In this document: positions 7,683-15,488 of the stretch, one piece after another | How the letters are laid out: the number at the start of each line of letters is the position of its first letter | How positions within the stretch are numbered: the stretch's first letter is position 1 | NCBI GenBank assembly: GCA_009691915.1 | Contig: SIAD01000002.1 | Location: 1 to 64,000, forward strand | Length of the DNA: 64,000 nucleotides | Reading direction: 5' to 3' | From: Phycisphaerales bacterium | Lineage (GTDB): Bacteria > Planctomycetota > Phycisphaerae > Phycisphaerales > SM1A02 | Notes under the pieces: generated by a model | Seen by the model: the letters and a program-made list of their open reading frames with translations, nothing else | Told to the model about the DNA's origin: nothing | Databases searched by the model: none | Position numbers and translations under genes: made by a program

Positions 7683-9176
7683 ATGAGAGGCCTTTCTAAC
7701 ACAGTGCTTTCCGGTTGGATCGCCTCAGTCATGCTCGCTTTGCCCTCCAGTGCCCGTCAGTCAGACACCGGCGACGATGCCCTCAGGCAGATTCAGGCCC
7801 TCAAGCAGCAAATGGCCACGATGGAAGCGCGTCACGACGCGGAGATCGCCGCGCTGCGCAGCGAGCATGGGGACAAGTGGCTGACTCAGGCGCGCGCGCT
7901 GGAGGTTCGGGAGTTTGTAAAGGAGATGCTCGCTGACAGCGAGACGCGCACCTCACTGCAGGGAACCGGAGCGACCGCAGGATGGGACAAGGGGTTCTTC
8001 CTGTCGAGCGCTGACGGAAACTTCAGCCTCAGGTTCGTCGGATCGATGCAGACTCGCTATGCGTACAACTACCAGCCGCCCGAGAACCAGGTGGCGTCTG
8101 GGGGCGACCCGATCGTCGTGAACGAATGGGGCTTTGAGATGCGCCGTGTCGAGCTTGAGTTCCTTGGGCACATCATCGACCCGAGCTGGGAGTACAAGGT
8201 CAAGCTCTCGTTCAATTCCAACAACGCGGTGGTGCAGACTGGCGCAGGGGTGCAGACCACCTCCAATGCTGCAGTCCTCGAAGATGCCTATGTTCGCAAG
8301 GATCTCGGCAATGGATTTGGCCTGCGGGTGGGTCAATTCAAGAGCAACTATGACTTCGAGGAAACGATCTCCGGCACCGCACTCCAATTCGCCGAGCGCA
8401 CCCTGCTGAACTCGTACTTCAGCACCAAGTTCATCCAGGCGGTACAGCTCGAGTACCGGAACGACTTCGTGAGGGTCCTTGCCAACTACAACGACGGCGG
8501 AGGCAACCGCAATGTCAGTGCTATCGGTGCGGAGGTCAATGTCGAGTGGGCCACGGCGGGCCGGGTGGACTGGAAGCTCATGGGTGATTGGACGCAGTTT
8601 CGAGAGTTCACATCCTGGCGGTCGAGTGACATGGCGATACTGCTCGGTGGTGCGTACAACTGGCAGCGTGGCGGCGGGTCGAACGCATTCAACCCGAACT
8701 ATGTCGGCAACAGCGATGGCATAAACATCTCATACACCGGCGACGCCAACCTTCGCTACGACGGATTCAGCCTGTTCGGCGCTGTTCTTGGAAATACCTT
8801 CTATGCCCGTCCTGATGGCGAAGCGAGTGTCACCTCACTCGGAGCGATCGTGCAGGGGGCTTACCACCTGACCGACGACCTCGAAGTGATGGCGAGATTT
8901 GAGTATCTGAATGTCTCGGGGGGTACGACCTCGGTGGCCGCCACCCCCTCCGCAATCAACGCGCAACGGCTCAACATCTACACCGTCGGCGCCAACTACT
9001 ACATCGACAAGAACAAAGTCAAGCTCACGGCCGATGTTGGCTATGTTGTCGGCGGGATTCTCTTCACCAACGGGATCTACGGGCAAAACATCGTCGGAAC
9101 CGACTACAGGACTGACCAGACTTCAGGGTCGACGGGTCAGGTCGTCGCTCGGGCACAACTTCAGTTCGCGTTCTAA
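7683..9176 (+). CDS. phosphate-selective porin O/P-like outer-membrane protein
   Basis: The 497-residue protein has a signal peptide (about residues 1-24). A coiled-coil region follows (about 30-60, 'LRQIQALKQQMATMEARHD'), then a beta-barrel of about 400 residues ending in the aromatic terminus 'ARAQLQFAF'. The barrel begins 'FFLSSADGNFSLRFVGSMQ' and continues with 'RRVELEFLGHIIDPSWEYK' and 'LEDAYVRKDLGNGFGLRVGQFK', which are hallmarks of the porin O/P family. The N-terminal coiled coil is common in planctomycete and related porins and may reach into the periplasm. I chose ATG 7683 because it opens a good signal peptide and lies 5 bases after the upstream stop; an earlier in-frame start lies inside the previous gene. 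Family membership does not fix the transported substrate. Confidence 0.88.
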   Translation: MRGLSNTVLSGWIASVMLALPSSARQSDTGDDALRQIQALKQQMATMEARHDAEIAALRSEHGDKWLTQARALEVREFVKEMLADSETRTSLQGTGATAGWDKGFFLSSADGNFSLRFVGSMQTRYAYNYQPPENQVASGGDPIVVNEWGFEMRRVELEFLGHIIDPSWEYKVKLSFNSNNAVVQTGAGVQTTSNAAVLEDAYVRKDLGNGFGLRVGQFKSNYDFEETISGTALQFAERTLLNSYFSTKFIQAVQLEYRNDFVRVLANYNDGGGNRNVSAIGAEVNVEWATAGRVDWKLMGDWTQFREFTSWRSSDMAILLGGAYNWQRGGGSNAFNPNYVGNSDGINISYTGDANLRYDGFSLFGAVLGNTFYARPDGEASVTSLGAIVQGAYHLTDDLEVMARFEYLNVSGGTTSVAATPSAINAQRLNIYTVGANYYIDKNKVKLTADVGYVVGGILFTNGIYGQNIVGTDYRTDQTSGSTGQVVARAQLQFAF

Positions 9177-9195
9177 GTGCTGTCGGCGGTCGTTC

Positions 9196-10167
9196 TCACC
9201 GGATCGGGGTTACTTCGTAGGCTCGCGTGCGAAAGTCCTTCCACGCATCGCCTATCTCTCCGAGGTCCGTCAGGTTTCCGTCGTGCAGGCGATCCTCCGC
9301 TGCCGCCTCTGCCAGTACAAAGACCAGACCATCGTGCGTGACCGTCTCGTCGCCCGTCTGGGCTTCGACGCGGACTCCGACGAGCGCGTGCCCCGTTCCA
9401 TCGCGCGCCTTGAGAGTGACGATGACCGTGTCTGCGATCGCCCGCGACCGAATGAACGCCGCCATGAGCGCTGACTTGGAATCGCAGTCGCCGCCCTTGA
9501 GGAGCGTAGTCAGGGGTGCGCGCATTCCACAGCGGTCCTTGCCGTCGGGAAGATCACCCACGGGCTCGTAGGGGATCGACTGAATGAAACGGAAGATCGC
9601 GGCGACCTTGTCACGCTGCGTGGCGACCCGCGGCGCATGGCTCTCCTTCAGTACCCGGTCGGTCTCCTTGAGGATGCTCGCGGCGATCGGGGCCACCTCC
9701 CTGCGGCAACCATCGACAAGCCATTGGAAGTCGACTTCAAGCTTGCCGAAGCTCCCATCGGAACTTGAGACAACCCGCATCCCGTGATGCGCGAGCTTTC
9801 GGTCTTCAAGCCGCTGGCACTTCGCCTTCTCCTCGGGGCTCGTGAATGAGAATTGGATGTCCTCCAGTGGCGCACCGAAGTGCCGTTCGATGGATTGCGC
9901 TCTCGCTTCGTCAAGAGTTGCGGAGATCGAGAAGCGCCACGGTGTGACGGACGGATCCCGGTAACGGACACCACCCCGCTTCGTGATCGCTGGCGTCGCG
10001 TCGAGCCAGCTGTAGTCGCGTGTCACCGGCTTCGGCGCGACCTTCGCGGCCTCGCTCGGAGTCTTGAGCCAGGCGTTGAATCTCGCGTTGTAGTCCTGGG
10101 ATGCGGGCCCATGACCATCGCCCGCAAACATGGCCGAAGCGACTAGGAAGGCAACACCCAGAGGCAC
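9196..10167 (-). CDS. exported transglutaminase-like cysteine protein
   Basis: The 323-residue protein has a signal peptide (about residues 1-15, cleavage near 'SAMFA'). A domain of about 100 residues near the C-terminus has transglutaminase-like features: 'VAAIFRFIQSIPYEP', catalytic-type Cys in 'LLKGGDCDSKSALMAAFIR', and His in 'GTGHALVGVRV'. The likely third residue is the acidic position near 'VFVLAEAAAEDRL'. The N-terminal part is not recognised. Such proteins can be peptidases, cross-linkers or inactive binders. The start is GTG 10167, not the upstream TTG or GTG (10191, 10188), because TACGAT ends exactly 6 bases before it and the signal peptide begins there. Its stop faces the porin gene across 19 bases. 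Confidence 0.7.
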   Translation of the reverse strand: MPLGVAFLVASAMFAGDGHGPASQDYNARFNAWLKTPSEAAKVAPKPVTRDYSWLDATPAITKRGGVRYRDPSVTPWRFSISATLDEARAQSIERHFGAPLEDIQFSFTSPEEKAKCQRLEDRKLAHHGMRVVSSSDGSFGKLEVDFQWLVDGCRREVAPIAASILKETDRVLKESHAPRVATQRDKVAAIFRFIQSIPYEPVGDLPDGKDRCGMRAPLTTLLKGGDCDSKSALMAAFIRSRAIADTVIVTLKARDGTGHALVGVRVEAQTGDETVTHDGLVFVLAEAAAEDRLHDGNLTDLGEIGDAWKDFRTRAYEVTPIR

Positions 10168-10173
10168 GCTGCC

Positions 10174-10179
10174 ATCGTA
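10174..10179 (-). promoter_or_regulatory. -10 box TACGAT, exactly 6 bases before GTG start
   Basis: TACGAT on the minus strand, then GGCAGC, then the GTG at 10167. The pattern TANNNT-N6-start recurs at six other genes in the window and sets the start of this one. No clear -35 is seen. Confidence 0.45.
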
Positions 10180-10201
10180 GGCGGGCACCAACGCGAATCG
10201 C

Positions 10202-10525
10202 CTACCCCTCAGAGGCGGTCTGTTCGCTCGCCCGCGCCAGGCAGCGGTGCATCTCGGCGCGCACTTCGTCCGCAGAGGTGTTCACTCCGCGCGCCTTCAG
10301 GTCGCCGAGGACCTTCTCCTCCACATCGGCGTCACCGACTGCTTTGAGATCGTGGGCCTGAAGTTCCGCCGCGTACTCGGCGACCTGGGCAGGGGTCATT
10401 CCCACCTTCTCGCCGACCCACTGAGCGAGCAACTTGTTCCGCCGCGCCTGCGCCCGGAACCGTTTCTCAGCGTCAAACGCAAACTGCTTCTCAAACCCCT
10501 CTTCGCGTTGCGAGAATCCTGACAT
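10202..10525 (-). CDS. F1-ATPase inhibitor zeta-like protein (DUF1476)
   Basis: This 107-residue soluble helical protein matches the alphaproteobacterial zeta subunit/DUF1476 family along its length. Motifs seen are 'REEGFEKQFAFD' at the N-terminus, 'FRAQARRNKLLAQWVGEK', 'YAAELQAHDLKAVGDADV' and 'KARGVNTSADEVRAEM'. In Paracoccus the N-terminal segment enters F1 and blocks ATP hydrolysis. Here the equivalent segment is present, so a similar role is plausible but inferred. A good ribosome-binding site (AAGGAG, 7 bases before ATG) sets the start. The gene stands alone, divergent from an MgtE-like gene and about 45 kb from the ATP synthase cluster in this window. The family is best known from Alphaproteobacteria, so its presence here is unusual. 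Confidence 0.85.
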   Translation of the reverse strand: MSGFSQREEGFEKQFAFDAEKRFRAQARRNKLLAQWVGEKVGMTPAQVAEYAAELQAHDLKAVGDADVEEKVLGDLKARGVNTSADEVRAEMHRCLARASEQTASEG

Positions 10526-10546
10526 GATTACACTCCTTGCCTCCCG

Positions 10547-11602
10547 ATGCTAGCGCTGCCGCTGATCAGTGTGAGCTCCGACGACTCAACGCGGGACTAT
10601 TCCGAAGTGACGATCCGTGACATGATGGAGCCGATTCACGCGGCCTTCGGGAAGTCGGAAACTGTCGAAACTGCCGTGGCGGAGATCCGAGGGATGGTTC
10701 GAAGAGTTTTTGTCACCTACGCCTTCGTGGTCGACCAGGCGGGGCGCCTCGAAGGGGTCGTCACGATGCGCGACCTCCTTCTGGCCGATTCGAAGGCGAC
10801 ACTCGAGAGCGTGATGCTCAAGGAACCATTCTGGGTCCCCGCCGATATCCAGCTCATGGAGGCGATGAGGCTGGTTCTCAAGCGGCACTACCCGATCTAT
10901 CCGGTGTGCACTCCGGACAGGACGCTCGTCGGACTCATTCGGGGGCCGGCGATGTTTGAGGCTCAGGCGATTGAGATCAGCGCCCAAGCGGGATCCATGG
11001 TTGGAGTCACCAAGGAAGAGCGACTCTCAACCCCTTGGCTGTGGAGCCTCCGCTACCGCCATCCGTGGCTCCAACTCAACCTCTTGACGGCCTTCCTCGC
11101 GGCAGCTGTCGTGGCGGCATTCCAGGAGACGCTCAATCAGCTGGTGATCCTTGCCGTCTTTCTTCCAGTCCTTGCAGGTCAATCGGGCAATACCGGCTGC
11201 CAGGCACTGGCGATCGCGTTGCGCGGAATGACACTCGGGGAGTTGAAGCCGGGGTTTGAACGGTCTCTGGTCATGAAAGAGGGACTTCTCGGACTCCTCA
11301 ACGGGGCTCTTGTAGGAGTCTCCGCGGGAATCGGCATGTACATCTTTGCCCGCATGCAGCCCACTCCCGAGGATCCGATGGTTCTCGCACCCGCGGGGCA
11401 GGCGTTCATCCTCGGTGTCGTGACCTTCACCGCGATGATCGGAAGCTGCATGGTGAGCGGACTCGCCGGAGCACTCATTCCGATGACCCTCAAGCGCCTT
11501 GGCGCCGATCCTTGCACAGCCTCGAGCATTTTCCTGACGACTGCGACCGATGTGGCGAGCATGGGGATCTTCCTCGGTCTGGCGACGCTAGTCTTCAGGT
11601 AG
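10547..11602 (+). CDS. mgtE: MgtE-type magnesium transporter, short form with CBS pair
   Basis: The 351-residue protein has two CBS modules (about residues 22-145, 'IRDMMEPIHAAFGKSETV', 'FVVDQAGRLEGVVTMRDLL', 'PIYPVCTPDRTLVGLI'). Five predicted membrane helices of the MgtE channel domain follow. 'LAGQSGNTGCQALAIALRG' is the family's signature loop, and 'SSIFLTTATDVASMGIFLG' carries the conserved pore aspartate. The usual N-terminal MgtE-N superhelical domain (about 120 residues) is missing, so Mg2+ sensing would rest on the CBS pair. It imports Mg2+ or a related divalent cation across the inner membrane. The gene is divergent from the zeta-like gene across 21 bases and ends before a strong hairpin terminator. 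Confidence 0.85.
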   Translation: MLALPLISVSSDDSTRDYSEVTIRDMMEPIHAAFGKSETVETAVAEIRGMVRRVFVTYAFVVDQAGRLEGVVTMRDLLLADSKATLESVMLKEPFWVPADIQLMEAMRLVLKRHYPIYPVCTPDRTLVGLIRGPAMFEAQAIEISAQAGSMVGVTKEERLSTPWLWSLRYRHPWLQLNLLTAFLAAAVVAAFQETLNQLVILAVFLPVLAGQSGNTGCQALAIALRGMTLGELKPGFERSLVMKEGLLGLLNGALVGVSAGIGMYIFARMQPTPEDPMVLAPAGQAFILGVVTFTAMIGSCMVSGLAGALIPMTLKRLGADPCTASSIFLTTATDVASMGIFLGLATLVFR

Positions 11603-11627
11603 GACGGGCGGGGGCCAATGAAAAAGA

Positions 11628-11652
11628 GGTCGGAGCACAGGCTGCTCCGACC
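11628..11652. terminator. bidirectional hairpin terminator
   Basis: A perfect 10-bp stem (11628-11637 with 11643-11652, GGTCGGAGCA/TGCTCCGACC) with a 5-base loop lies between the convergent genes ending at 11602 and 11681. An A-run at 11621-11625 becomes a T-run for minus-strand transcripts. On the plus strand CCTTT follows. Confidence 0.8.
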
Positions 11653-11680
11653 CCTTTGATCAATGAAGTCGTCCTAGCCG

Positions 11681-11920
11681 TCAGGTCGTCGAGGACTTCT
11701 TGGCGAACACCGCAACAATCACGAGCAGCGCGATCAGGCCAACGAATCCGCCGTTACCCAGTTGCGTCACAAAGCCCATGAGGTTGCTGGTGATGCCAGC
11801 GAAGAATCCGACATTGTTCGAACCAAAGATGATCTGCACCAGAACTCCTAGAGCGATGAACAGCAACATGATGTCCATGAGTTCGCGTGCCCAACCCTTG
11901 ATCCATGTGAATGCCTGCAT
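11681..11920 (-). CDS. small membrane protein, two transmembrane helices
   Basis: The 79-residue protein has an amphipathic N-terminus ('MQAFTWIKGWARELMDIML'), a first membrane helix (about 14-32) and a second (about 50-70, 'GFVGLIALLVIVAVFA'). It ends in a short basic tail. I do not recognise a family. The start at 11920 is fixed by AAGGAG about 10 bases upstream; a longer in-frame start at 11974 lacks one. It is a single-gene unit bounded by the hairpin at 11628-11652. The 229 bases upstream, to the ABC gene at 12150, hold no other gene that I can see. Confidence 0.65.
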   Translation of the reverse strand: MQAFTWIKGWARELMDIMLLFIALGVLVQIIFGSNNVGFFAGITSNLMGFVTQLGNGGFVGLIALLVIVAVFAKKSSTT

Positions 11921-12128
11921 TTTTGATAGCTCCTTGTGCGTCCGATCCTGAGCACTCTGCACGATGCAGTGCACCCGAGTGTGTTATCGGCAGGACAACA
12001 GAGTTTTCGACAATCTGACGGAAATGACCGGGCCAGTTGACCGTTTGCCGGACACGCGGCCACCGGCATAAATCATCGTTTTTGAGAAACCATCAAGGTT
12101 TTTCCACTCACGACCGCGGAAGCGGCAT

Positions 12129-12134
12129 TAGGAT
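12129..12134 (+). promoter_or_regulatory. candidate -10 box TAGGAT before ABC operon
   Basis: TAGGAT lies 15 bases before ATG 12150, so a transcript starting about 7 bases downstream would have a leader of roughly 9 bases. No consensus -35 or Shine-Dalgarno is seen. Confidence 0.35.
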
Positions 12135-12149
12135 CTCCCCATCATCCCC

Positions 12150-12902
12150 ATGAACTGTGTTATTGATGCGTCTGCTCTGAGAAAACTGTTCGGGAACCGG
12201 AGAGCAGTGGATGGCGTCTCCCTCCGAGTGAATGCGGGGGAGGTCGTCGGATTCCTCGGACCAAACGGCGCGGGGAAGACCACCACAATGCGAATGCTGA
12301 CGGGCTTCCTCGAGCCCACCGAGGGACGGGTGTCATTGGCCGGTATCGACATCGACGAAGCACCCATCGAGGCGCGCAAACACTTTGGGTATCTCCCGGA
12401 AGGGGCTCCGGCGTATCCGGAGATGACGGTGCGCGAGTACCTGAGATTCGTTGGGCGAGCGCGGGGGATTGCCTCTGGGGATCTCGCCGCCCGGCTAATG
12501 AGCGTCGCGGATCGAGTGCATCTTGGCCGCGTCATGGACCAATCGATAGAGACGCTCTCCAAGGGGTTCAAACGGCGCGTCGGGATCGCCCAGGCGATCA
12601 TCCATGATCCGCCGATCCTGATAATGGACGAGCCGACAGACGGCCTCGATCCCAACCAGAAGCACGAGGTCCGGGAACTCATCAGGCAAATGGGATCGAC
12701 CAAGGCCATCGTCCTGTCGACTCACATTCTTGAGGAGGTCGAGGCGGTCTGTTCGCGCGTTGTCGTGATCGCGGCGGGACGGATCGTGTTTGACGGAACC
12801 CCGGCGGTGTTCGAGGCGATGGCGCCATCGTCAGTTCAGAGACATCGGATGGATCATGTCTTTCGACAGCTGACGGCTGACGCCACGGAGGTCCAGCCAT
12901 GA
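12150..12902 (+). CDS. ABC transporter ATP-binding protein, GldA-like
   Basis: The 250-residue ATPase has Walker A 'GPNGAGKTT' (residues 37-45), the signature 'LSKGFKRRVGIAQA', Walker B 'ILIMDEPTDGLDP' and the H-loop 'LSTHILEEVEAVC'. It is the energy subunit of an ABC-2 system closest in layout to the gliding-type GldA/GldF/GldG exporters. It is the first gene of a four-gene operon and overlaps the permease gene by ATGA (12899-12902). The substrate of such systems in planctomycetes is not known. The start has no strong ribosome-binding site; a TAGGAT box at 12129 suggests a very short leader. Confidence 0.9.
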   Translation: MNCVIDASALRKLFGNRRAVDGVSLRVNAGEVVGFLGPNGAGKTTTMRMLTGFLEPTEGRVSLAGIDIDEAPIEARKHFGYLPEGAPAYPEMTVREYLRFVGRARGIASGDLAARLMSVADRVHLGRVMDQSIETLSKGFKRRVGIAQAIIHDPPILIMDEPTDGLDPNQKHEVRELIRQMGSTKAIVLSTHILEEVEAVCSRVVVIAAGRIVFDGTPAVFEAMAPSSVQRHRMDHVFRQLTADATEVQP

Positions 12903-13642
12903 CCTCCGGCAGCGGGCTTCGGGTGATCTTTCTCCGCGAGTTCAAGTCGTACTTCGCAACTCCACTGGCGGCGGTGTTTCTTGTGGTCTTCCTGTTCCTC
13001 GCGGGGATTTTCAGCTTCTCGATGGGTGGGCTCTATGAGCGTGGGCAGGCTGACCTCCGTTCATTCTTCCAGTTCGTCCCATGGCTTTACCTGTTTCTGG
13101 CTCCTGCCATCGCGATGCGCCTGTGGGCGGAGGAGCGCCGACTGGGAACGATCGAGATCCTGACGACGCTGCCGATTCCCCTCTGGCAGACCGTCGTCGG
13201 GAAGTTTCTCGCCGCATGGGGATTCTCGTGTGTCGCCCTCGCGCTGACTGCACCCCTTTGGATCACCGTCTCGTGGCTCGGCGATCCCGATCAGGGAGCG
13301 ATCGTCGCGGGATACGCCGCCTCGGCGATGGTGTCGGGGATCTTTCTCGCCATCGGTGGTTTTGTCTCAACGCTGACCAAGAACCAGGTGATCGCCTTTG
13401 TGGTGACGGCCGTCGCCTGTTTCCTGGTTTTTCTGGCGGGATATCCGGTTGTTCTCGACTTCTTCAGGGGGTGGATGAGCGCCGGGGTCGTAGACGCGGT
13501 CGCAGGCGTGAGCCTGCTCGCCCACTTCCAGAGTTTGATGCGCGGAGTCGTGGAACTCCGCGACGCCGTCTACTTTGGCAGCGCGATTGCGGCGCTCCTA
13601 GCCGCAACCACTCTTGCGATCGATTGGAAGAAGGGGACCTGA
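12899..13642 (+). CDS. ABC-2 type permease, GldF-like
   Basis: The 247-residue membrane protein has about six helices and opens with 'REFKSYFATPLAAVFLVVFL', a common N-terminus of ABC-2 permeases of the GldF/NosY type. It also has 'WAEERRLGTIEILTTLPI', the cytoplasmic coupling motif of this family. It overlaps the ATPase gene by four bases and is followed one base later by the GldG-like gene, so the subunits are made together. It forms the membrane channel of the system. Confidence 0.87.
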   Translation: MTSGSGLRVIFLREFKSYFATPLAAVFLVVFLFLAGIFSFSMGGLYERGQADLRSFFQFVPWLYLFLAPAIAMRLWAEERRLGTIEILTTLPIPLWQTVVGKFLAAWGFSCVALALTAPLWITVSWLGDPDQGAIVAGYAASAMVSGIFLAIGGFVSTLTKNQVIAFVVTAVACFLVFLAGYPVVLDFFRGWMSAGVVDAVAGVSLLAHFQSLMRGVVELRDAVYFGSAIAALLAATTLAIDWKKGT

Positions 13643-13643
13643 C

Positions 13644-15488
13644 ATGGCGCGCCTACGAAAGCGGAGGGTCGCCATCGTCGGAAGCGCCGCGCTCCTCGTG
13701 GGGTGGATCGCCCTCAACGCAATCGTGTCCGGCCTGCCAACCGGGGCGAGGCTCGATCTGACCGAAGGTTCGCTCTACACCCTGTCGCCGGGCGTGCGAT
13801 CGATGCTCGAAGCGCTCAATGAACCAGTGAGAGTCGAACTCTTTTCTACTGAGGAGGGAACCCGGGAGATCCCGCAGATCCGCAACCACGCGCTGCGGGT
13901 CGAGGAGTTTCTCCGGGAACTCGCGCGTGCCTCCAACGGCAGGGTGGAGGTGTCTGTCATCGATCCGCGCCCCTATTCGGAGGCGGAGGATGCCGCAAAA
14001 GCCGCTGGGATCGTGCCGATTACGGTCGATTCGTCGGGACGACAGGCCATGCTCGGACTCCTCGTGACCGGTCCCACCGACCGACGGGAGGGAATCCCGT
14101 ACCTCAATCCGGCCGATGAGGCGTACCTCGAGTACGACATTTCACGAGCGATCATCAGTGTCAGCCGCGCCACGCGCGCCAAGGTTGCCATGGTCACAAG
14201 CCTGCCGATGGATGCGAGTTTCGATCCGCGATCCCAGCGGATGACCGAGCCGTGGCAGGTTCTTGCACAGCTTCGGACTCTGTTCGATGTCGAGGTCGTT
14301 GCACCGAGCGCCGAGAAACTCCCGGAGGCGTTCGATGCGTTGGTGATAGCCCATCCCAAGGGTGTCTCTGAGACTCTTCAACGCTCGATTGACTCATACG
14401 CGGTCGGCGGGGGACGGATTCTCTTGTTCATGGATCCATACTGTGAGTCGGACGCGTCGGCGGCGGGACCGGGCGGGTTTGGCGCGGGTGGTGGCGCGAG
14501 CGATCTCGGCACGCTTCCCGAGTCATGGGGGATTCGCTGGGTGCCGGGGCGCGTCGTCGCCGACCGGCTCTACGCGCAGCGCGTCAGGGCTCGGAGTGAG
14601 GCGGGGCTTGCGACCGTCGAGTATCCGGCGTGGCTCCTGCTTCCCAAGGCCACATTCGCTCAGGGAGATCCTGCTTTCGGGACGCTGCAGACCCTGGTGA
14701 TGCTCTCCGCAGGATCGCTCTCGACGACCGACGGGTCGGCCCTGGCAATGACACCGCTCATTGATAGCTCCGCCGACTCGATGATTGTCGATGGCTCCAA
14801 GCTCGGACCGTTCGCCGATCCGGCAGGGATGCTGCGGGATTTCAAGGCCGATGGTGAGCGCCATGCGCTCGCCGCGCGGTACACCGGGCAGGTCAAGAGC
14901 GCATTCGCGGCACCGTCAGTAGACGCATCGGCCACAATCGTCGTGGTCGCCGACGCCGATCTCCTGCGCAACGAGACATGGATCCAGGAAGAGCGGTTGG
15001 GGGCTCTGAGTCTCGGCTGGCGGACATTCGCCGACAACGGAGCGCTCATGCTCAACACCGTCGAGCAGCTGTGCGGTAACTCGGCACTTCTCTCGCTGCG
15101 GGGTCGCGGAGAAAGCCAGCGGCCATTCACAGCGGTAGCCGCGATCCAGCGTCAGGCGGAGGACCGCTACCGTGCTCGCGCCGAGGAGTTGGAAGCGCGC
15201 GTCACGCAGATTCAGACACGGATCAACGAGATCCAGCGGCAGAAGGCACCTGATCAAATGCTGATTCTGACCCCCGAGCAGCAGGCGCAGCTCGAGACAG
15301 CGAAGAAGGAGATTGTGGAGGCGCGCAAGGAACTGCGGCAGGTCCAGTTCAGCCTCCGTGAAGATGTCGAGGCGCTTGGACACCGTCTGATGCTGCTCAA
15401 TGTCGTGGCGTGGCCACTGGTGGTTGCAGCGGTCGTCGTCCTGTTCGGAATGAGGCGTCAACTCTTTGGCGCGAAGGGGACCGCATGA
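13644..15488 (+). CDS. GldG-like ABC auxiliary protein (ABC_transp_aux)
   Basis: The 614-residue protein has one N-terminal membrane helix (about residues 8-28). A large extracytoplasmic domain of the ABC-transporter auxiliary type follows: 'LDLTEGSLYTLSPGVRSML', 'PVRVELFSTEE', 'VSVIDPRPYSEAEDAAKAAG', 'YDISRAII', 'ALVIAHPKGVSE' and 'GGGRILLFMDPYCESD'. A coiled coil (about 505-575, rich in E, Q, R and K) precedes a C-terminal membrane helix (about 583-605, 'LMLLNVVAWPLVVAAVVVLFG'). This is the standard GldG architecture. ATG 13644 is chosen because it follows the permease stop by one base; an earlier in-frame start lies inside the permease gene. It overlaps the next gene by ATGA. Confidence 0.85.
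   Translation: MARLRKRRVAIVGSAALLVGWIALNAIVSGLPTGARLDLTEGSLYTLSPGVRSMLEALNEPVRVELFSTEEGTREIPQIRNHALRVEEFLRELARASNGRVEVSVIDPRPYSEAEDAAKAAGIVPITVDSSGRQAMLGLLVTGPTDRREGIPYLNPADEAYLEYDISRAIISVSRATRAKVAMVTSLPMDASFDPRSQRMTEPWQVLAQLRTLFDVEVVAPSAEKLPEAFDALVIAHPKGVSETLQRSIDSYAVGGGRILLFMDPYCESDASAAGPGGFGAGGGASDLGTLPESWGIRWVPGRVVADRLYAQRVRARSEAGLATVEYPAWLLLPKATFAQGDPAFGTLQTLVMLSAGSLSTTDGSALAMTPLIDSSADSMIVDGSKLGPFADPAGMLRDFKADGERHALAARYTGQVKSAFAAPSVDASATIVVVADADLLRNETWIQEERLGALSLGWRTFADNGALMLNTVEQLCGNSALLSLRGRGESQRPFTAVAAIQRQAEDRYRARAEELEARVTQIQTRINEIQRQKAPDQMLILTPEQQAQLETAKKEIVEARKELRQVQFSLREDVEALGHRLMLLNVVAWPLVVAAVVVLFGMRRQLFGAKGTA

Noticed and set aside
11960-12128. Possible small RNA or second gene between 11921 and 12149
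   Set aside because: No reading frame with coding character and no stable structured element was evident; only a weak TAGGAT box before the ABC operon stands out.
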